Source of the DNA: Gammaproteobacteria bacterium
GTDB lineage: Bacteria > Pseudomonadota > Gammaproteobacteria > Xanthomonadales > Xanthomonadaceae
Direction: 5' to 3'
Assembly: GCA_024642445.1 (NCBI GenBank)
Contig: JAHEBG010000014.1
Coordinates: forward strand, 1 to 11,898
DNA length: 11,898 nt
The notes beneath the pieces are model-generated. The model did no database searches and was not told where the DNA came from. It saw nothing but the letters and a program-made list of their open reading frames with translations. Each line of letters opens with the position of its first letter. Position 1 is the stretch's first letter. Positions 7,033 through 11,898 of this stretch are shown here, piece by piece. Both the position numbers and the translations under genes were made by a program.

Positions 7033-7629
7033 ATGCTTCGCCAAATCCTGTTATTCACTGCATTCGCCACAAATGTGTTTGCCGCTCAGCCAATGTCAGT
7101 GACCGTTCCGGTATCCATTCCTAGCCACGATGCTTTCTTCGACGCCATCCGACAGCATTGCGGCAAGGCTTATGAAGGCAAGGTTAGCGTAGACAACCCG
7201 TCATCACCGGGCTTCGAAGGCCGATTGGTAATGCATGTGCGGAAATGTTCCGACACCCAGCTTCAAATTCCATTTCATGTGGGAGACGATCGATCGCGCA
7301 CCTGGCTGCTTACCAAAACCGGCTCTGGCCTGCAACTAAAGCACGACCATCGTCACTCCGACGGCAGCTCCGACAAATCCACACAATATGGAGGACACAC
7401 GCTGGATGCAGGTTGGCCAACGGCACAATCCTTTCCAGCGGACGTGTATTCGAAAGCATTATTTGCCGCGGCAGGAAACCCGCAGTCCAATGACAATACA
7501 TGGCAGATTTACATCTACCCGGATAAATTTAGCTACCGTTTGACCCGCGAAGGCCGCGAGTTCCGTGTGGATTTCGATTTAAGCAAGCCCGTTGAAGCAC
7601 CGCCAACCCCATGGGGTTATGCAGAGTAG
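7033..7629 (+). CDS. secreted protein of unknown function
   Basis: I can assign no characterised function. The 198-residue product starts with a short signal peptide, MLRQILLFTAFATNVFA, with a type I cleavage site near residues 17-18. The mature part contains two cysteines (Cys43 in QHCGKAYEG and Cys72 in VRKCSD) that could form a disulfide, a FHVGDDRSRTW block (81-91), and the charged His-rich run LKHDHRHSDG (102-111), possibly metal-binding. It ends with a proline-rich tail. It resembles conserved hypothetical exported proteins I recall from Xanthomonadaceae, but this is from memory. AGAAGGAATCC upstream of the ATG is a good ribosome binding site. It starts 35 nt after tgpA and may be the last gene of that operon. 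It converges on the HIT gene with 18 nt and no obvious terminator between. Confidence 0.85.
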   Translation: MLRQILLFTAFATNVFAAQPMSVTVPVSIPSHDAFFDAIRQHCGKAYEGKVSVDNPSSPGFEGRLVMHVRKCSDTQLQIPFHVGDDRSRTWLLTKTGSGLQLKHDHRHSDGSSDKSTQYGGHTLDAGWPTAQSFPADVYSKALFAAAGNPQSNDNTWQIYIYPDKFSYRLTREGREFRVDFDLSKPVEAPPTPWGYAE

Positions 7630-7647
7630 CACCCAATTCCGAACAAT

Positions 7648-7992
7648 TTATGCGAATCCACCCGTAAGTGGCGCACCACCCAGCAAATGCAGATGGATGT
7701 GATACACGGTCTGGCCCCCGTTGCGGTTGCAGTTCATTACCAAGCGGTATCCGTCTTCGGCCATGCCGATGGATTGCGCATAATTTCGTGCAGCCAACAT
7801 CAGCGTGCCTAACAGTTCTGCTTCCGTACTTGGAACGTCGTTCAAGGTGTCGTACCGGTGTTTCGGCACGAACAAAACATGCACCGGTGCCTGCGGCGAG
7901 CGGTCACGGAACGCAATAAGCGTCTCGTCTTCGAAAACGATATCGGCCGGTATCTCACGCTGGATGATTTTTTCAAAAATACTTCCGCTCAT
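7648..7992 (-). CDS. hinT: HIT domain protein, HinT-like purine nucleotide phosphoramidase
   Basis: HinT-type proteins hydrolyse AMP-lysine and related purine nucleoside phosphoramidates in the cytoplasm. The 114-residue protein has the family's usual size. Its histidine triad is YHIHLHLLGG (His98, His100, His102). Other HinT features are IFEKIIQREIPADIVFEDE at the start, PQAPVHVLFVPKHR (33-46) and NGGQTVYH leading into the triad, all typical of the branch I Hint subgroup. The start at 7992 has GAGGAAAGT directly before it, overlapping the recR stop region, and the gap to recR is only 7 nt, so it is probably the last gene of the dnaX-ybaB-recR operon. The biological substrate here is inferred from the family. 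Confidence 0.93.
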   Translation of the reverse strand: MSGSIFEKIIQREIPADIVFEDETLIAFRDRSPQAPVHVLFVPKHRYDTLNDVPSTEAELLGTLMLAARNYAQSIGMAEDGYRLVMNCNRNGGQTVYHIHLHLLGGAPLTGGFA

Positions 7993-7999
7993 ACTTTCC

Positions 8000-8599
8000 T
8001 CAGCTCATGTCGGTGCGGGACCCGAAGGCATGGGCCAGGGTTCCGCGGTCTACGTATTCCAGTTCACCGCCGATGGGTACGCCGTGCGCCAAACGCGAAG
8101 GCTTGACCTGGAACTGGTGCGCCAACTGCGCAAGGTAATGGGCGGTAGCCTCACCCTCAACGGTAGGGTTGGTGGCGATGATCATTTCACGGACATCACC
8201 CTGGGCCAAGCGTTCCGCCAGCTTATCCAGACCCAGTTCACGCGGCCCGATGCCGTCCAAGGGCGACAACCGGCCCTGAAGGATGAAATACAGACCGCGG
8301 TAGCCCGTGGCCAATTCTATGACCAGACGGTCGGCAGGCGTTTCAACCACACACAATTGGGATAGGTCACGCGAGGCGCTTTCACATATGCTGCAACGCG
8401 TTTGCTCGGTGAAATCGCGACATTGCACACAATGGCCGATACGCTGCAAAGATTCCTGCAAGGCCGTTGCCAGACGCATGCCGCCCTCGCGATTGCGTTC
8501 CAGCAAATGATAGGCCATGCGCTGCGCGCTCTTCTGGCCTACGCCTGGAAGGCAGCGCAGGGATTCCATCAGCTGCGTCAATAAATCGCTCTGGCTCAA
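8000..8599 (-). CDS. recR: recombination mediator protein RecR (TTG start)
   Basis: RecR works with RecO and RecF to load RecA on SSB-coated gaps. The 199-residue protein has an N-terminal helix-hairpin-helix ([20 protein letters not shown], 14-33) and a zinc finger with Cys57, Cys60, Cys69 and Cys72 (CVQC, CSIC). A Toprim domain (about 81-176) contains LSPLDGIGP and [12 protein letters not shown], and the C-terminal [12 protein letters not shown] is the Walker B-like family motif. The start is TTG at 8599-8597, sharing two bases with the ybaB stop TGA (8598-8596). The residues read from it ([21 protein letters not shown]) line up with the E. coli N-terminus (MQTSPLLTQLM), so the first ATG at codon 11 would give a truncated protein. 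It is part of the conserved dnaX-ybaB-recR set. Confidence 0.97.
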   Translation of the reverse strand: MSQSDLLTQLMESLRCLPGVGQKSAQRMAYHLLERNREGGMRLATALQESLQRIGHCVQCRDFTEQTRCSICESASRDLSQLCVVETPADRLVIELATGYRGLYFILQGRLSPLDGIGPRELGLDKLAERLAQGDVREMIIATNPTVEGEATAHYLAQLAHQFQVKPSRLAHGVPIGGELEYVDRGTLAHAFGSRTDMS

Positions 8600-8916
8600 A
8601 ACGGCAGCTTCAGTCCCGGCGGCAAAGGCATGCCGGCGGTAACGGCGGCCATGCGCTTGTTGCTTTCTTCATTGGCTTTGCCAACGGCATCATTGAATGC
8701 GGCAACCATCAAGTCCTCCAGCATTTCGGCGTCGGCCAATACGCTTGGATCAATACTGACCTTGCGGGTTTCCATTTTGCCGGTAAGGGTGATTTTCACC
8801 ATGCCGCCGCCGGCCTGGCCGGTGACTTCCATCTGCGCCAATTCATCCTGAACTTTCTGCATGTTTTCCTGCATGCGCTGGGCTTTTTGCATCATTTGGG
8901 CGATATTGCCTTTCAT
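8596..8916 (-). CDS. ybaB: YbaB/EbfC family nucleoid-associated protein
   Basis: YbaB/EbfC proteins are small dimeric DNA-binding, nucleoid-associated proteins. The 106-residue product shows the family layout: a helical N-terminus [20 protein letters not shown], the QVTG/AGGG-type element [19 protein letters not shown] (about 29-47), the SIDPSVL turn (54-60), the helix [15 protein letters not shown] and a short tail PPGLKLPF. It lies 7 nt after the dnaX stop and its own stop overlaps the recR start, so the three genes form one translation-coupled unit. The ribosome binding site is weak (GTGAG). Its role is often suggested to be linked to the replication or repair genes beside it, but this is unproven. 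Confidence 0.97.
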   Translation of the reverse strand: MKGNIAQMMQKAQRMQENMQKVQDELAQMEVTGQAGGGMVKITLTGKMETRKVSIDPSVLADAEMLEDLMVAAFNDAVGKANEESNKRMAAVTAGMPLPPGLKLPF

Positions 8917-8923
8917 AGATTTC

Positions 8924-10564
8924 TCACTTCAATTCCAAGGGACGGACGGATTCCGGTACGATTTGGCCGCCTTCGGACAACAGGGCACTGACTACCGGAT
9001 GATTACTGAATTCGGCTTCCGCCTGTGACTGACGGTCTTGCCGCTGCTGGCTTTCGCGACCGAACAGGGTTTCAACCGCGGCGTCACGTAATTTTTCGAA
9101 CTTCACGTTGACTGCAGTACCAAAGGCTTCGCTCAATGCCTGTTGAAACCAGTTCTGAACGGTTTCACTCAAGCTGTCATACAAATCGGGCGGGTATGAC
9201 AACACCAGATTCGAGCCCTTGCATGAAACCAGCGTGCTGTGTGCCGCCACTTGTCCCAGCGGACCCTTCAAATTCAAGCCATGCATGCACTTCAGCCATG
9301 CTTCCGCGGTGTCCGGCAATGCCACAGCCTGCAAAGGGGATTTCACGGCTTCTGTACCCGTATCTGCGCGCGCAGTCGGTTCGGCAACAGACACTGAGTG
9401 CTTAGGCATTGCCTTTGCTGCCGCTGCAGGATTGGCCTTGGTCGAAGCTTTTACTGGGGCAGCTGCTGGCTTGGTGTTGTCTGCATCGAAAGGCACAAAG
9501 GCCAACATCCGCAACAAACACATTTCAAAGCCGACTCGCATACCGGGCGCCAAGGTCAGATCCCGTCGGCCGGTGATGGCCATTTGGTACCACAACTGAA
9601 CGGTAGCTGGATCAAGCGCTTCGGCGAAGCCGCCAACGCTGACACGGGTCATGCTCGGCCGGTAGTTCGGCACCAGCTGTGCCAATTGAATTTCATGTAA
9701 AGCCTGCGCCAGATGATCGAGCACCTGCTCGAAATCCGGCGCAAAAGAAGCCAGTTGCTCGACGGCTGACATCAGCGCATCGCCATCGGCTGCAGCCAAT
9801 GCCGTCAGTAGCTGTTCAATCTGGCTGCGGTCCACCGTGCCAAGCATGGCTCGTACCAATTCAGCCTGAAGACTGCCGCCACTGTAGGCAATGGCTTGAT
9901 CGAGAAGCGACAGGCCGTCACGAAGGCTGCCGTCGGCCGAATGCGCCAATTGTTGCAGGGATTCGGTATCGAAAGCTACGCCCTCTGCCTCCAGAATATG
10001 ACGCATTTGCCGTTCAATCTGAGCCACTTCAAGGCGGCGTAGATTGAACTGAAGGCAGCGCGACAACACCGTTACCGGCAATTTTTCAGGGTCGGTGGTA
10101 GCCAGCAGGAATTTCACATGCGCCGGCGGCTCTTCAAGGGTTTTCAAAAGGGCATTAAAGGCGTTCTTGGACAGCATATGCACTTCGTCTATCAAGTAGA
10201 CCTTGGTGCGGCCACGCGAAGGCATGTACTGGGCATTGTCAATCAGAGCTCGGACATCGTCCACGCCGGTATGGCTGGCCGCATCGATTTCAATCAAATC
10301 GGGGTAGCGGCCATTATCGATGTCCTGACAGGTTCCGCACTGTCCGCAGGGTTCCGAAGAAGTACCGGACTCGCAGTTAAGGCTTTTGGCGAAAATGCGG
10401 GCAATGGTGGTTTTTCCCACACCGCGGGTACCGGTAAACAGAAAAGCATGGTGCACCCGCCCGGTCTCCAGCGCATGGCTCAGCGCCCTGACCACATGCT
10501 GCTGGCCGACCAGCTCTGCAAAGCGCTTCGGACGCCACTTTCGTGCTAAAACCAAATAAGACAT
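8924..10564 (-). CDS. dnaX: DNA polymerase III subunit tau (DnaX)
   Basis: DnaX is the clamp-loader ATPase subunit that, as tau, also ties polymerase cores and helicase at the fork. The 546-residue product starts MSYLVLARKWRPKRFAELVG, the canonical N-terminus. Visible elements are Walker A GTRGVGKTT (45-53), the zinc module Cys64, Cys73, Cys76 and Cys79, Walker B YLIDEVHM (123-130), sensor 1 LLATTDPEKLP and the SRC motif with Arg169. A Pro/Ala/Lys-rich linker (about 390-440) follows, then a C-terminal tau domain ending VPESVRPLELK. The frame stays open 40 codons upstream to 10684, but that extension has no family likeness. It is shorter than E. coli tau (643), mainly in the linker. I saw no A-rich slippery sequence for a programmed frameshift to gamma. 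It is first in the dnaX-ybaB-recR-hinT operon. Confidence 0.97.
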   Translation of the reverse strand: MSYLVLARKWRPKRFAELVGQQHVVRALSHALETGRVHHAFLFTGTRGVGKTTIARIFAKSLNCESGTSSEPCGQCGTCQDIDNGRYPDLIEIDAASHTGVDDVRALIDNAQYMPSRGRTKVYLIDEVHMLSKNAFNALLKTLEEPPAHVKFLLATTDPEKLPVTVLSRCLQFNLRRLEVAQIERQMRHILEAEGVAFDTESLQQLAHSADGSLRDGLSLLDQAIAYSGGSLQAELVRAMLGTVDRSQIEQLLTALAAADGDALMSAVEQLASFAPDFEQVLDHLAQALHEIQLAQLVPNYRPSMTRVSVGGFAEALDPATVQLWYQMAITGRRDLTLAPGMRVGFEMCLLRMLAFVPFDADNTKPAAAPVKASTKANPAAAAKAMPKHSVSVAEPTARADTGTEAVKSPLQAVALPDTAEAWLKCMHGLNLKGPLGQVAAHSTLVSCKGSNLVLSYPPDLYDSLSETVQNWFQQALSEAFGTAVNVKFEKLRDAAVETLFGRESQQRQDRQSQAEAEFSNHPVVSALLSEGGQIVPESVRPLELK

Positions 10565-10629
10565 GCCAATTCCCGTTGCTATGCCTGTATTTTGCCATAT
10601 TTGCATGCGCCCGCGCACCTGCAGATAAC

Positions 10630-10658
10630 TTGTGAATTGAAGCCTGCTCGCGTATAAT
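10630..10658 (+). promoter_or_regulatory. sigma-70 promoter for tRNA-Ser and 4.5S RNA
   Basis: TTGTGA (10630-10635), a 17-bp spacer and a perfect TATAAT (10653-10658) point into the tRNA gene. The bases after the -10 (TCGCGG) form a GC-rich discriminator, as in stable-RNA promoters under stringent control. The expected start is near 10665, about 24 nt before the tRNA. It stands back to back with dnaX. Confidence 0.85.
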
Positions 10659-10688
10659 TCGCGGTTCACATCAGGCGATATCATCTGT

Positions 10689-10781
10689 GGAGAGATGTCC
10701 GAGCGGTCGAAGGAGCACGCCTGGAAAGTGTGTAAACGGCTAAACCCCGTTTCGAGGGTTCGAATCCCTCTCTCTCCGCCA
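10689..10781 (+). tRNA. tRNA-Ser (anticodon GGA)
   Basis: This is a class II tRNA of 93 nt with an encoded CCA. The acceptor arms GGAGAGA (10689-10695) and TCTCTCC (10771-10777) pair fully, followed by discriminator G and CCA (10779-10781). The anticodon stem CACGC/GTGTG encloses loop CTGGAAA, so the anticodon is GGA (10723-10725), reading UCC and UCU serine codons. A long variable arm (AACGG...CCGTT) marks the serine type, and the T arm is GAGGG-TTCGAAT-CCCTC. It closely resembles E. coli tRNA-Ser(GGA). Confidence 0.97.
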
Positions 10782-10809
10782 TTTCAACGGCCCAACGCCA
10801 CGCTTCTAT

Positions 10810-10921
10810 GGTGGCCCTTGTCGGCCCTTGCGACGATAGATTGAAAACCCCGCCAGGGCCGGAAGGCAGCAACGGTATTGATTGATTCGTGCGACGAGGT
10901 CAACCGGCAAGGGCTGCCACC
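10810..10921 (+). ncRNA. ffs: 4.5S RNA, bacterial small signal recognition particle RNA
   Basis: 4.5S RNA binds Ffh to form the SRP that targets membrane proteins to FtsY and the translocon. The 112-nt span has the diagnostic tip GCCAGGGCCGGAAGGCAGCA (10852-10871): a GGAA tetraloop on a CC/GG stem with the symmetric-loop sequences CAGG and AGCA that contact the Ffh M domain. The ends form one long hairpin: GGTGGC (10810-10815) with GCCACC (10916-10921), and CCTTGTCGG (10816-10824) with CCGGCAAGG (10904-10912), separated by a GCT bulge. Length is as expected (E. coli about 114 nt). It starts 28 nt after the tRNA-Ser CCA with no room for its own promoter, so both are probably cut from one precursor. 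Exact ends are set from the pairing. Confidence 0.92.
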
Positions 10922-10928
10922 CATTTAC

Positions 10929-11675
10929 TCAGCTGCCCAAGGGCTCCGGCAAAATCACTGCCTGCATTTTTTCCGCCACGGCAAACCCATGCGTGCGCAT
11001 GATTGTGGCATCTTCAGCACTGGCATAGTGGTACAACAGCAGCCTTGGCCACCATTGCGATGGGTATTCACGCTGGATATCGGCCAAACCGGTGTGCGAA
11101 GGATTGCCGTGCAAGCCGCAATCGTGCGCAATGCATTCGCCGGTGCTTTCATACAACGCCAAGCGTTCCGGAATTGGGCGGGTATCGCCGGTCCAGACCA
11201 CGCGGCCGGGCAATCGCAGACCGAATGCCGATTCGGGCAGGTGATGCCGTACAGGGAATACCTCAAAATGTACGCCGCCATGCCAAAAGCCGACACTGAC
11301 CGGAATCAACTGAAACGCATCCCACCAATTGGCGCCGCCCTCGGCCAAAACCCCCGGATAATCAGCCAACCGCGCCTGCATAGCTGGAACCAGTGGTGCT
11401 GGCACATACAAACGTATTTTCCCGCGCAACGCCTCATCGAAATAGGCCGTATAAAACAGACGCTCCAGACCCCCGATATGGTCCATGTGCAAATGGGTGA
11501 TGAATATGGCCTCAGGCGGCTTGCCATAGTGCGCCAGATACGCGGTAAGGGTTTCCTGACCACAATCAATGAGTAACTTCGGTGCACCCTCCAACTCCAA
11601 TACGGCACTGGCAGAACCCAACACCGGGGCCGCCTGCGAATTGCCTACCCCCATGAAACGCATCAGCCATGCCAT
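10929..11675 (-). CDS. metallo-beta-lactamase-fold hydrolase, RNase Z/PhnP-like
   Basis: This is a metal-dependent hydrolase of the MBL superfamily, most like the RNase Z/phosphodiesterase branch; the substrate is unknown. The 248-residue product has LIDCGQ (35-40) and metal motif II, THLHMDHIGG (60-69; His61, His63, Asp65, His66). A histidine pair follows in PVRHHLPESAFGLRL (His144/His145), then the bridging aspartate in VWTGDTRPIPE (Asp164), AHDCG (183-187) and a late histidine in LLYHYAS (His216). It is shorter than E. coli RNase Z (about 305) and lacks an obvious exosite arm, so I do not call it RNase Z. The ATG at 11675 has GGGAG six bases before it and overlaps the last 13 nt of kdkA. 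A longer in-frame ORF upstream is just the kdkA region in another frame. It converges on the 4.5S RNA gene with 7 nt between. Confidence 0.9.
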   Translation of the reverse strand: MAWLMRFMGVGNSQAAPVLGSASAVLELEGAPKLLIDCGQETLTAYLAHYGKPPEAIFITHLHMDHIGGLERLFYTAYFDEALRGKIRLYVPAPLVPAMQARLADYPGVLAEGGANWWDAFQLIPVSVGFWHGGVHFEVFPVRHHLPESAFGLRLPGRVVWTGDTRPIPERLALYESTGECIAHDCGLHGNPSHTGLADIQREYPSQWWPRLLLYHYASAEDATIMRTHGFAVAEKMQAVILPEPLGS

Positions 11676-11898
11676 GGAATGCTCCCTTTGTATGCCGATT
11701 CCAGCGCCGCCCAACCTTCTTCGCTCAGCCCCGCTGCCTGTGAGCCCAGTTCTTTTTGCAGCGATCGCCGCAACCGTGCCAGCACAGCACCACACCACCG
11801 GCCCGGGCCGTTCAGCAACTGCCCTTTGTCCCAATCGATGATATGCACGTGCATTGCCGAATCCAGCAAAATGTTTTGGGCATTCAAATCCGCATGGC
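11663..11898 (-). CDS. kdkA: 3-deoxy-D-manno-octulosonic acid kinase KdkA (C-terminal fragment)
   Basis: KdkA phosphorylates a Kdo residue of the lipopolysaccharide inner core on the cytoplasmic side of the inner membrane. Only the last 77 residues are present. They begin HADLNAQNILL, the catalytic-loop motif of this kinase-like fold (the Asp is the expected catalytic base; Asn follows), then IIDWDKGQL (equivalent of the metal-binding DFD/DFG Asp), then LARLRRSLQK, typical of the KdkA C-terminus. The upstream part lies beyond the window; the first in-frame TTG at 11887 is not the start. It overlaps the hydrolase gene by 13 nt. Family membership rests on about a third of the protein but the motifs are specific. 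Confidence 0.85.
   Translation of the reverse strand, partial: HADLNAQNILLDSAMHVHIIDWDKGQLLNGPGRWCGAVLARLRRSLQKELGSQAAGLSEEGWAALESAYKGSIPWHG

Noticed and set aside
7630-7647. Terminator between the convergent secreted-protein and HIT genes
   Set aside because: The 18-nt gap contains no inverted repeat or T-tract.
9085-9105. A-run in dnaX as a programmed frameshift site
   Set aside because: The run (GAAAAAT on the minus strand) is near the 3' end of the gene, does not fit a slippery heptamer in frame, and is past the place where gamma would end.
10565-10629. dnaX promoter
   Set aside because: The minus strand is AT-rich near 10580-10605, but I could not find boxes with acceptable spacing, so none is reported although one must exist.
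10565-10684. 40-codon N-terminal extension of dnaX
   Set aside because: The extension does not resemble DnaX, overlaps the tRNA promoter region, and the canonical MSYLVLARKWRP start is at 10564.
10878-11576. 232-codon plus-strand ORF overlapping the end of the 4.5S RNA
   Set aside because: Opposite the metallo-hydrolase, whose metal motifs are clear; its start lies inside the SRP RNA.
11676-11834. 53-codon N-terminal extension of the metallo-hydrolase
   Set aside because: It is the kdkA coding region in another frame; a good ribosome binding site precedes the ATG at 11675.
1-11898. Mobile elements, CRISPR repeats, toxin-antitoxin or defence genes
   Set aside because: No direct-repeat arrays, transposase or integrase motifs or defence domains were seen; all long genes are conserved chromosomal ones apart from the small secreted protein.

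Overview
The window looks like a stretch of chromosomal core genome from a gammaproteobacterium with mid-range GC. The gene set and protein flavour suggest the Xanthomonadales/Lysobacterales or a close relative. The main clues are a Kdo kinase (KdkA) gene, the block yceD-rpmF-fabH-fabD-fabG with no plsX, the order dnaX-ybaB-recR-hinT, and a MoxR/DUF58/TgpA cluster. The lineage call is inference from protein and synteny resemblance; no database was consulted. I see no phage genes, insertion sequences, CRISPR array or other clear mobile DNA.

Left block (1-2924, minus strand): a ribosome and fatty-acid operon read leftwards, yceD (rRNA accumulation/assembly) - rpmF (ribosomal protein L32) - fabH (chain-initiating condensation) - fabD (malonyl loading of ACP) - fabG (ketoacyl-ACP reduction, cut by the window edge). 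Its promoter has near-consensus boxes 17 bp apart, placed so close to the yceD ATG that the mRNA should be leaderless or nearly so. Between rpmF and fabH, where many gammaproteobacteria carry plsX, there are only 85 bp holding two consecutive hairpins.

Divergent region (2925-3152): this contains the yceD promoter, a probable moxR promoter on the other strand, and a 31-codon minus-strand ORF with an unusually strong ribosome binding site. This small ORF is the most novel-looking coding candidate in the window.

Centre (3153-7629, plus strand): moxR (AAA+ ATPase) - DUF58 membrane protein - tgpA-like membrane transglutaminase, joined by a 1-nt gap and an 11-nt overlap, then a small secreted protein of unknown function with a His-rich patch and two cysteines. 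The first three are known neighbours and probably act together at the inner membrane/periplasm.

Right block (7648-10564, minus strand): dnaX - ybaB - recR - hinT-like, tightly packed, coupling the clamp loader, a nucleoid-associated protein and the RecFOR-pathway protein RecR, with a HIT nucleotide hydrolase at the end. recR appears to start at a TTG that overlaps the ybaB stop. Divergent from dnaX is a strong promoter reading rightwards into tRNA-Ser(GGA) and, 28 nt after it, the 4.5S signal recognition particle RNA; the two RNAs are probably made as one transcript. The right end (minus strand) holds an RNase Z-like metallo-beta-lactamase-fold hydrolase whose start overlaps the end of kdkA, which runs off the window.

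Overall the region is mostly conserved housekeeping DNA. The points worth checking are the small ORF, the leaderless yceD promoter, the rpmF-fabH hairpins, the tRNA-4.5S RNA transcript, the TTG start of recR, and the uncharacterised secreted protein.
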